Shown in pieces: positions 43,301-55,300 of a stretch of DNA of 64,000 bases. Source of the DNA: Citrobacter amalonaticus Y19 (GTDB lineage: Bacteria; Pseudomonadota; Gammaproteobacteria; Enterobacterales; Enterobacteriaceae); the NCBI RefSeq assembly GCF_000981805.1, contig NZ_CP011132.1:1488001-1552000 (forward strand), written 5' to 3'. Every line of letters starts with the position of its first letter. Position 1 is the first letter of the stretch. The notes below the pieces were generated by a model, which saw only the letters and a program-made list of their open reading frames with translations, did no database searches and had not been told where the DNA came from. The translations under genes were made by a program, and so were the position numbers.

Positions 43301-46300
43301 TGACGTGGTCAACAGTATCGAACACGGCCAGGCGCTGGTGATCAGCGGCAGCAGCATCGGGCTGTCCAGCGGGGCGGCCCTGACGGTGACCATCAACGGC
43401 GTGGCCTACGCGGCGAGCGTGCGGGCGGACGGCAGCTGGAGCGTGGGGGTACCGGCGGGCGACGTGAACGCCTGGCCGGCCGGAGCGGTGACCGTCGCGG
43501 TGTCAGGCAACAGCAGCGCCGGGAACCCGGTGAGTGTCAGCCATGACGTGACGGTGGATCTGACGCCGCTGGCGATCAGCATCAGTCCGGTGACCGCCGA
43601 TGACGTGATCAACGCCGCCGAGAAGGGCGCGGCTCTGGTGCTTTCTGGCAGCACCGCGAATGTGGAAACCGGCCAGACGGTGACGGTGACCTTCGGCGGA
43701 AAAAGTTACACCACCACGGTGCAGAGCGGCGGTAACTGGAGCGTGACCGTTCCGGCGGGCGATATGGCCGCCCTGCGCGACGGCGACGCCACGGTACAGG
43801 CCAGCGTCAGCAATCTGAACGGCAATACGGCCTCGGCCTCCCACGGTTACAGCGTGGACGCCACCGCACCCACGATCACCATCGGCACGCTGGCGGGAGA
43901 CGATATCCTCAATGCCAGCGAGGTCGGCAGTGCGCTGACAATCAGCGGCAGCAGTACGGCAGAAGCCGGGCAGACGGTGACGATCACCCTGAATAATCAG
44001 ACGTACACGACAACCGTTCAGACAGATGGAAGCTGGAGCGTCAGCGTGTCGTCCGCCGACCTGAGCGCCCTGACGGGCAGCAGCTACAGCGTGACGGCCA
44101 CGGTCAGCGACAAGGCCGGGAACCCGGCGAGCGTCGCCCACTCCCTGGCGGTGGACACCACGGTGCCGGTCATCACCATCAGCACCGTGGCGGGTGACGA
44201 TGTGATCAACATGACCGAACACGGCCAGGCACTGGTGATCAGCGGCAGCGCCACGGGAGCCGCCGCCGGGGATGTGGTGACGGTGACCCTGAACGGAAAG
44301 CCTTACACCACCACACTGGATGCGTCCGGCAACTGGAGTGTCGGCGTACCGGCGGCGGACGTCAGCGCGCTGGGCGGCGGCAGTCAGACGGTCTCGGTGA
44401 CGCTGACGGACCGTGCCGGTAACAGCGACACCGCCACCCGTACGGTCAGCGTCGATCTGACCGCGCCGGTGCTGTCGATTAACACGGTTGCCGGCGATGA
44501 TTTAATCAACAGCGCAGAGAAAACGCAGGATCTGACCATCAGCGGCGGCTCCTCGGGATTAGCGACGGGGACCCAGGTAACGGTCACGTTAAACGGCCAA
44601 CACTATATCGCGCTTACGGACGCACTGGGTAACTGGAGCCTGACAGTTCCGGCTTCCGCTGTCGGGGCGTTGGGTGAAGCCGTATATCAGATAAGCGCCG
44701 TCGCGACGGACAGCGCAGGTAACAGCAGCAGTACGACACACATTGTGGAAGTGGAGTCGCTGTTACCGGGTGTGATTATTGATGTGGTGGCCGGTGACGA
44801 TGTGATCAACGCCGGGGAGGTGGCATCCGGACAGACGATCGGCGGCCGGGTGACCGGGGCGGCGGACGGCGACACGGTCACCGTCACTCTCGGCGGGAAA
44901 ACCTACACCACCACGGTGCAGGCGGATCTGAGCTGGAGCGTGACCGTCCCGTCGGCTGATCTGACGGCGCTTGGCAACGGTCCGCTGACGGTGGACGTCT
45001 CGGTCACCAATGGCCTGGGCAATACCGGCAGCGGCTCGCGGGACATCAGTATCGATGCCAGCCTGCCGGGACTGCGGGTGGACACCGTCGCCGGGGATGA
45101 TGTGGTCAACAGTATCGAACACGGCCAGGCGCTGGTGATCAGCGGCAGCAGCAGCGGCCTGTCCAGCGGGGCCGCCCTGACGGTGACCATCAACGGCGTG
45201 GCCTATGCGACGAGCGTGCGGGCAGACGGCAGCTGGAGTGTGGGGGTACCGGCGGGTGATGTGAACGCCTGGCCGGCCGGAACGGTCACCGTTGCGGTGT
45301 CAGGCAACAGCAGCGCCGGGAACCCGGTGAATGTCAGCCATGACGTGACGGTGGATCTGACGCCGCTGGCGATCAGCATCAGTCCGGTCACTGCCGATGA
45401 CGTGATCAACGCCGCCGAGAAGGGCGCGGCCCTGGTGCTGTCCGGCAGCACCGAGAATGTGGAAACCGGCCAGACGGTGACGGTGACCTTCGGCGGAAAA
45501 AGTTACACCACCACGGTGCAGAGCGGCGGTAACTGGAGCGTGACGGTCCCGGCGGGTGACATGGCTGCCCTGCGTGACGGCGACGCCACGGTACAGGCCA
45601 GCGTCAGTAACCTGAACGGCAACAGCGTCACGTCTTCCCTCGGCTACAGCGTGGACGCCACCGCGCCCACTATTACCATCAGCACGCTGGCGGGAGACGA
45701 TATCCTCAACGCCGGCGAGGCCGGCAGTGCGCTGACAATCAGCGGCACCAGTACGGCGGAAACCGGGCAGACGGTGACCGTCACCCTGAATAATCAGACA
45801 TATACGACAACCGTTCAGACAGATGGAAGCTGGAGCGTCAGCGTACCGTCCACCGACCTGAGCGCCCTGACGGGCAGCAGCTACAGCGTGACGGCCACGG
45901 TCAGCGACAAGGCCGGAAACCCGGCCAGCGCCGCCCACTCCCTGGCGGTGGACACCACGGTGCCGGTCATCACCATCGGCACCGTGGCGGGTGACGACGT
46001 GATCAACATGACCGAACACGGCCAGGCACTGGTGATCAGCGGCAGCGCCACGGGGGCCGCCGCCGGGGATGTGGTGACGGTGACCCTGAACGGGAAGCCT
46101 TACACCACCACGCTGGACGCGTCCGGCAACTGGAGTGTCGGCGTACCGGCGACGGACGTCAGCGCGCTGGGCGGCGGCAGTCAGACGGTCTCGGTGACGC
46201 TGACGGACCGGGCGGGTAACAGCGACACCGCCACCCGTACGGTCAGTGTCGATCTGACCGCGCCGGTGCTCGGCATCAACACCATTGCCGGGGATGACAT

Positions 46301-49300
46301 CATCAACGCCAGTGAGAAAGGGGCCAGTCTGCAGATCTCCGGGACCAGCGATCTGCCGTCGGGGACGCGGGTCAGCGTCACCCTTAACGGACAGAGTTAT
46401 CAGGGAACCACCGACGCCGCCGGCAACTGGAGCGTGACGGTACCGGCGTCCGCCGTTGGCGCGCTGGGGCAGGCAACCTATACGGTGACCGCGCAGGCCA
46501 CCGACAGCCAGGGTAACAGTGGCACCGCCAGTCACAGCGTGCAGGTCGACAGCGCCCTGCCGGGTGTGACCATCAGCGTGGTGGCCGGAGACGATGTGAT
46601 CAACGCCGGAGAAGTGGCCACAGGGCAGACGATCGGCGGCCGGGTGACCGGGGCGGCAGACGGCGACACGGTCACCGTCTCCCTTGGCGGGAAAACCTAC
46701 ACCACCACGGTGCAGGCCGATCTGAGCTGGAGCGTGACCGTCCCGTCGGCGGACCTGACGGCGCTTGGCAACGGCCCGCTGACGGTGGCCGTCTCGGTCA
46801 CCAACAGTCAGGGCAACACCGGCAGCGGCACGCGGGACATCAGTATCGATGCCAGTCTGCCGGGGCTGCGGGTGGACACCGTCGCCGGGGATGACGTGGT
46901 CAACAGTATCGAGCACGGTCAGGCGCTGGTGATCAGTGGCAGCAGCATCGGCCTGTCCAGCGGGGCGGCCCTGACGGTGACCATCAACGGCGTGGCCTAT
47001 GCGGCGAGCGTGCGGGCAGACGGCAGCTGGAGCGTGGGGGTACCGGCGGGCGACGTGAGCGCCTGGCCGGCCGGGACGGTGACCGTCGCGGTGTCAGGCA
47101 ACAGCAGCGCCGGGAACCCGGTGAGCGTCAGTCATGACGTGACGGTGGATCTGACGCCGCTGGCGATCAGCATCAGTCCGGTGACCGCCGATGATGTGAT
47201 CAATGCCGCCGAGAAGGGCGCGGCCCTGGTGCTGTCCGGCAGCACTGAGAATGTGGAAACCGGCCAGACGGTGACGGTGACCTTCGGCGGGAAAAGTTAC
47301 ACCACCACGGTACAGAGTGGCGGTGGCTGGAGCGTGACCGTTCCGGCGGGTGACATGGCTGCCCTGCGTGACGGCGACGCCACGGTACAGGCCAGCGTCA
47401 GTAACCTGAACGGCAATACGGCCTCGGCTTCCCACGGTTACAGCGTGGATGCCACCGCGCCCACTATTACCATCAGCACGCTGGCGGGAGACGATATCCT
47501 CAACGCCAGCGAGGCCGGCAGTGCGCTGACAATAAGCGGCACCAGTACGGCGGAAACCGGGCAGACGGTGACGGTCACCCTGAATAATCAGACATATACG
47601 ACAACCGTTCAGACGGATGGCAGCTGGAGCGTCAGCGTGCCGCCCGCCGATCTGGGCGCCCTGACGGGCAGCAGCTACAGCGTGACGGCCACGGTCAGCG
47701 ACAAGGCCGGGAATCCGGCCAGCGCCGCCCATACACTGGCGGTGGACACCACGGTACCGGTTATCACCATCGGGACCGTGGCGGGCGACGATGTGATCAA
47801 CATGACCGAACATGGCCAGGCACTGGTGATCAGCGGCAGCGCCACGGGGGCCGCCGCCGGGGATGTGGTGACGGTGACCCTGAACGGAAAACCGTACACC
47901 ACCACGCTGGACGCATCCGGCAACTGGAGTGTGGGCGTACCGGCGACGGACGTCAGCGCGCTGGGCGGTGGCAGTCAGACGATTTCGGTGACGCTGACGG
48001 ACCGGGCCGGTAACAGCGACACCGCCACCCGTACGGTCAGCGTCGATCTGACCGCGCCGGTGCTCGGCATCAACACCATTGCCGGGGATGACATCATCAA
48101 TGCCAGCGAGAAAGGGACCAGTCTGCTGATCTCCGGGACCAGCGACCTGCCGTCGGGTACGCGGGTCAGCGTCACTCTCAACGGGCAGAGTTATCAGGGA
48201 ACCACCGACGCCGCCGGTAACTGGAGCGTGACGGTCCCGGCCTCTGCCGTCGGCGCACTGGGGCAGGCAACCTACACGGTGACCGCACAGGCCACCGACA
48301 GCCAGGGTAACAGTGGCTCTGCCAGTCACAGCGTGCAGGTCGACAGCGCCCTGCCGGGCGTGACCATCAGCGTGGTGGCCGGTGACGATGTGATCAACGC
48401 CGGGGAGGTGGCGTCAGGGCAGACGATTGGCGGACGGGTGACCGGGGCGGCAGATGGCGATACGGTGACCGTCTCCCTTGGCGGGAAGACCTACACCACC
48501 ACGGTGCAGCCTGATCTGAGCTGGAGCGTGACCGTCCCGTCGGCTGACCTGACGGCGCTTGGCAACGGCCCGCTGACGGTGGCCGTCTCGGTCACCAATG
48601 ACCAGGGCAATACCGGCAGCGGCACGCGGGAGATCAGTATCGATGCCAGCCTGCCGGGGCTGCGGGTGGATACCGTCGCCGGAGATGACGTGGTCAACAG
48701 TATCGAACACGGCCAGGCGCTGGTGATCAGCGGCAGCAGCATCGGCCTGTCCAGCGGGGCGGCCCTGACGGTAACCATCAACGGCGTGGCCTATGCGGCG
48801 AGCGTGCGGGCGGACGGCAGCTGGAGCGTGGGGGTCCCGGCGGGTGATGTGAACGCCTGGCCGGCCGGGACGGTGACCATCGCGGTGTCAGGCAACAGCA
48901 GTGCCGGGAACCCGGTGAGCGTCAGTCATGACGTGACGGTGGATCTGACGCCGCTGGCGATCAGCATCAGTCCGGTCACCGCCGATGACGTGATCAACGC
49001 CGCCGAGAAGGGCGCGGCCCTGGTGCTGTCCGGCAGCACCGCGAACGTGGAAACCGGCCAGACGGTGACGGTGACCTTCGGCGGGAAAAGTTACACCACC
49101 ACGGTACAGAGCGGCGGCGGCTGGAGCGTGACCGTCCCGGCGGGTGACATGGCCGCCCTGCGTGACGGCGACGCCACGGTACAGGCCAGCGTCAGCAACC
49201 TGAACGGCAACAGTGCTTCTGCCTCCCACGGTTACAGCGTGGACGCCACCGCGCCCACTATTACCATCAACACTGTGGCGACAGACAATATCATCAATGC

Positions 49301-52300
49301 CAGTGAGGCAGCCGCAGGGGTGGCGATCTCCGGCATCAGTACGGCGCAAGCCGGGCAGACGGTGACCGTCACCCTGAATAATCAGACGTATACAACAACG
49401 GTCGGGAGCGATGGCAGCTGGAGCCTGACGGTTCCCGCCAGCGTCCTGACCGCAATGGCGGACAGTGGTTATACCCTGCAAGCCACGGTCAGTGATAAGG
49501 CCGGTAATCCGGCAAACGCCAGTAAAGCGATCACGCTGGATGCGACGGCTCCGGTAGTGAGTTTCAACGTGGTGGCCGGTGATGATGTGATTAACAGTAC
49601 CGAGCACATGCAGGCCCAGATCATCAGCGGTACGGCAACCGGGGCGACAGCCGGTGACAGACTGGTGGTGACGGTAGGTTCTCAGCAGTACATCACCACG
49701 ACCGACGCCAACGGCAACTGGAGTATTGGCGTACCGGCAAGCGTGATTTCCGCGCTGCAGGATGGAACGGTTACGCTCACTGCCACCATTACCGACAGCG
49801 CGGGGAACAGCAGCACCCAGACCCATAACGTGCAGGTGAATACGGCGGTGGTGTCGCTGGCGGTGAACCCGGTCAGTACCGATAACATGATCAATGCGGC
49901 GGAAGCCGGCAGCACGTTAACCATCAGTGGAACAGGCAGCCATTTTGCAGCGGGGACGCTGGTCACCCTTTTGCTCAACGGTAAAGGCTACACCGCGACC
50001 ATTCTCAGCAATGGCACCTGGAGTACCACCGTTCCGGCGGCAGATGTGGCTGCGCTCAGCGATGGGCAAAACTATGCGATCACCGTTTCAGCTCAGGACA
50101 GCGCAGGTAACAGCGCCACGGCATCCCGTACGGTTGGCGTCGATCTGACCGCGCCGGTCATCAGTATCAACACGGTGGCAGGCGACGATCTGCTGAATGC
50201 CGTGGAACAGCAGCAGCAGCTGTCGATTAGCGGTGCAACCAGTGCGGAAGTCGGGCAGACCGTCACCGTCACGCTGGGCGGGAAATCCTACACGGCTACC
50301 GTCTCGGCGAACGGCACCTGGCTTGTGAACGTCCCGGCAAGCGATCTGTCCTCTCTGGGACAGGGCGCGCAGACCATCACAGCCAGCGCTAATGACCGCG
50401 CGGGTAATCCGGGTCAGACCACACACGGAATGACCGTCGATACCGTTGCGCCTGTCGTGACGATCAACACGGTGGCGGGCGATGACATTATCAATAACAC
50501 GGAGCAACAGGCAGGGCAGACGATCAGCGGCACCACCACCGCCGAGCAGGGCCAGACGGTCACGGTGACGTTTAACGGACAGAGCTGGACGGCGACGGTT
50601 GGTTCTGGCGGCACCTGGTCCATTGTGATCCCCGGACAACAGTTCTCGGGGCTGGCTGATGGCAGCTATAACATTACCGCGACCGTTACCGATAAGGCGG
50701 GTAACCCGGGAAACAGCAGTCATACCGTCACGTTAAATGGCGATGTCCCGGCGATTGTGATTAATACCTTCGCGACGGATGACATTGTCAGTGCTGCGGA
50801 ACACTCTACACCTCTGGTGATCAGTGGTACGACAACCGCCCCGGCGGGTCAGACCGTGACGATTACGCTTAATGGCAATACCTGGACGACAACCGTACAG
50901 AGTAATGGCTCCTGGAGTTACACGGTTGGCAGTGCCGATGTGGCGGCGCTGGCAGACGGTGGGGCGTATGTGATTAACGCCCAGGTCAGCAATCTGATTG
51001 GTAACACGAGCAGCAGCAACCACACCATCACCGTTGATCTCAACGCCCCGACGATGGGCATCAACATTGATTCTTTGCAAAGCGACACCGGTCTGAGTAG
51101 CACGGATTTTATTACCAGCACGACGCCTGTGGTGGTGAACGGTTCGCTTACAGCAACCCTGACCGCAACGGAAAAAGCCCAGATCAGTATCGATGGTGGC
51201 ATCACCTGGAGCGATCTTACCGTTACCGGTACGTCGTGGCGCTATAACGACAGTCGCGCGCTTACCGACGGTAGCTATGTTTACCAGGTTAGGGTGATTG
51301 ATACCGCGGGTAACGTGGGGGCAACGGACAGCCAGAATGTGGTCATCGATACTACCGCGCCGGACGCAGCGGTTAAAACGCTCACGATTGATGCGATCAC
51401 CACCGATACGGGGTTGCAGAGCAATGACTTCATCACCAGTGATACCACTCTGGCGCTGAATGGCAGACTGGGCGCCGCGCTGGCAACGGGCGAGTTCGCG
51501 CAAATCAGTATCGATGGCGGGACCACCTGGCAGAACGTATCCGTGAGTGGGCTGAACTGGACCTGGATCGACAACCGGACACTGACGGACGGCAACTATA
51601 ACTACATGGTGCGGGTCGTGGATGTGGCCGGAAATATCGGGGCGACTGCAAATCAGCTCGTGACCGTCGATACGACCAGCCCACTGGCAAGTAAAACCAT
51701 CGCCATCACATCCATCAGTGATGATACGGGGCTCAGCAGCAGTGATTTTGTGACCCGGGATACCACCCTGACGGTACACGGGACGCTGGGAGCCGCACTG
51801 GCCGCCGATGAGCGGGCGCAAATCAGTCTCGATAACGGCGTGACCTGGCAGACCCTGACGGTCACCGGGACCAGCTGGAATTATGCCGATGGGCGTACGC
51901 TGACTGACGGGACGTACACCTATATGGTCAGGGTGGTGGATCTGGCCGGGAATGTGGGGCAGTCAGGATCGCAGAATGTGGTGATCGACACGATAAACCC
52001 GGAAGCCGCGAAGAGTATCTCAGTAACGGGTATCAGCGATGATACCGGTGTCAGTAACACGGATTTCATCACCAGTGATACAACGCTGACCTTGCGCGGC
52101 GTGCTGGGCAGTGCGCTGGCCAGCAACGAATTTGCCCAAATCAGCACCGATAACGGTGTAACCTGGGGTAATGTCACCGTCGCCGCCAACGGTCTGGACT
52201 GGACCTATACCGACGGGCGAACGCTGAGCGATGGCAACTGGATCTGGCAGGTTCGGGTGGTGGATCTCGCCGGAAACGTGGGCGCGACCAGCAGTCAGAC

Positions 52301-55300
52301 GGTACTGATTGATACCGTCAGACCAGCACAGGTGCTGACCATCGACAGCATCAGTACCGATTCGGGCAGTTCTGCCACCGATTTCATTACCAGTGATACC
52401 TCGCTGACGATTAATGGATCGCTGGGCAGCGGCCTGGCAAGCGGTGAAATCGCGCAGATCAGCGTCAATAATGGCGCGACCTGGACGACGCTGGTCACCT
52501 CCGGCAGTCAGTGGAGCTATACCGATGGACGTACGTTAACCGATGGCAGTTACGTTTATCAGGTTCGGGTGCTTGATGCCGCGGGGAATACCGGCCCGGT
52601 GGTATCAAAAACGGTTGTTATTGATACCATCAGCCCGAGCGCCGCGCCAACCATTGTTTCCTATACCGACGATGTCGGGCAGCGTCAGGGCACGCTGAGC
52701 AACAGCTTAGCTACTGATGATACCGCACCGGTTCTGAATGGCGTGCTGTCGGGACCGCTCGCCAGTGGAGAGGCGGTTTATTTGTACCGCAATGGTATTT
52801 TGCTGGGTGCGGCAACGATGGTCGGTGCGCTGAACTGGACCTATGCCGACAGTGGGTTGCTCAGTGGATCGTATACCTACAGCGCACGCGTCATTGATCT
52901 GGCCGGTAATGTCACCTCGTCAACCGATTATCTGCTGGCGGTAGACACCTCGCTGCCGACGACCCTGGCGCAAGTGACGGCGCAGACAACACGCGACACC
53001 ACGCCGATCCTGAGCGGGGTGATCACCGCCGCACTGACCAGCGGGCAGTATGTTGAAGTGACGGTAAACGGCAAAACGTACACCTCGCAATCCGGCGGCG
53101 CGGTAGTGGTGGATCCTCTGCATAACACCTGGTATGTCCAGGTGCCGGATACCGACCTGCTGGCTGCCTCGTCAACGGCATACACCGTAACGGCGCAGGT
53201 GAAAAGTTCGGCCGGGAACGGCAATAACGCCAATGTCGGAAGTGGTCTGCTCACGGTGAACGCCGCGGTGGACTATACCCCGGCATGGACCACCACAAAT
53301 AAAACCACTGCCTATGGTCTGACATATGGTCTGGACAGTCACGGGATGTGGACGGTGCTGGCGAACCAACAGATGATGCAGTCCACCGATCCGCTGACGT
53401 GGTCGAAAACGGCACTGACTCTGTATGCGTCGGGGAATAACTACACCACCAGTTCGATGGCGGATTTTGACCGTAACGGCACGGCCGATCTCTTCATCAT
53501 GCGTGATGATTACGGCACCGGGTACGTGAACGGATTCACGAATAACGGTGACGGTACGTTCTCCAGCGCTTATCAGGTTCTGGTGGGAACGCTGACGTGG
53601 TATGGCTCCATTGTCGCTTTTGACCGCGAGGGCGATGGCTACCTCGACTTCTGGATGGGGGACGCCGGGGGACCGGATTCCAATACCTTTGTCTGGAATA
53701 ACGCCGGTACCCTGACGGGCGCCTCCACCACAGGTAATACTGGCGGAACCGCCACAACCGGCGGTCTGGTAGGGGCCTACTATTCCCTCAGTGAAGGTTC
53801 CGGTGTGGACCTGAACAACGACGGAAAAATCGATCTGGCGCAGCATACTTTTAACCTCAATAACTATTACACCCTGTCGACCCTGATTAATCAGGGGAAC
53901 GGGAGCTTTGTCTGGGGCCAGAACACAACGAACGTGTTCAACGGTGGAGCAGGAAGTGGTGCGGCCACCCTGGGCGTTTCCATGACGTGGGCGGATTTCA
54001 ATGGCGACGGATTTATGGACTTGTTCCTGCCGGCCACGCAGACGCGGACCACCTCCGGCTCGCTGTTTCTCAACAACGGCAGTGGGGTGCTCGGTAATGC
54101 CATTGCGGTGGGGGCAACGGGCACCACTTATGCCGGTCAGTACAGCCTGGCGGTGGACTGGAACATGGATGGCATGATGGACATTGCGCGCATTGCCCAG
54201 ACGGGACAGTCTTATCTCTTTACCAACGTGGGCAACAGCAGCAACTGGACGCAGTCCGTACTGGGCGCCAGCATGACCGGGACAACCAGCGGTGTGGCGG
54301 CAATGGATTACGACTGGGACGGCGCGGTTGACGTGCTGGTCACCAAACAGTCAGGCAGCGTTTTCCTGATCCGCAACACCAACACCGTCAGTTACGGGAC
54401 CTCTCTGCATCTGCGAATTGAAGATGGCAATGGGATTAACGCCTACTATGGCAATACTGTGCAACTGTATAACTCATCTGGCATTCTGGTCGGCACGCAA
54501 ATTATTAACCCGCAGTCCGGGATGGGCGTGAATGACACGTCAGCACTGGTGAGCTTCTACGGGTTGTCGGCCAGTGAAACCTACCATGCCGTGCTGGTGA
54601 ATACGGTAAGCAACGTCAGTTCGAATATCGACCAGAGCGTCAATACCAGTTGGGGAGGACTGAAAGCGACCGACGCCACTCACGCCTATGACCTCAGTGC
54701 GGAAGTCGGGAGTTCGGTGCACAACGGGAAATTCGTGGGGACAGGCTATAACGATACCTTCTTTGCGACGGCAGGCACCGATACGTACGATGGGGCAGGC
54801 GGCTGGACGTATACCTCTGGCACAGGCGTATGGAGCGCAACCGGCGGGATGGATGTGGTTGATTTCCGCTTATCTACAGTGGCTATCACAGCCAATCTGA
54901 GCGTTTCTACTGCGCAAAGTACAGGATTCAACACCTCCACATTTACCAACATTGAGGGGATCACCGGATCAAACTTCAGCGATGCGATCACCGGCAGCAG
55001 CGGTGATAACCAGTTTGAGGGGCGGGGCGGCAACGACACCTTTAATATTGGCAACGGGGGCCATGATACGTTGCTGTATAAACTGCTCACCGCCAGTGAT
55101 GCCACCGGGGGGAATGGTTCCGATACGGTGAATGGTTTCACGGTAGGGACATGGGAAGGCACCAGTGACACCGACCGCATTGATATCCGTGAACTGTTAC
55201 AAGGCAGTGGCTATACCGGTAACGGGAAGGCCAGCTATGTCAACGGCGTGGCAACTCTGGATTCGCAGGCCGGAAATATCACGGACTTTGTCAAAGTGAG

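Noticed and set aside
40881..49425. CRISPR-like or satellite array
   Set aside because: Repeats are in frame, coding, about 300 bp and 1794 bp long, without spacers; they encode Ig-like domains.
41709..49826. Long minus-strand ORFs of 300-540 codons opposite the adhesin repeats (for example 45300-46916, 47094-48329, 41709-42944)
   Set aside because: They recur with the 1794-bp period, have arginine/histidine/glycine-rich repetitive translations and no ribosome sites. They are shadows of the repeats.
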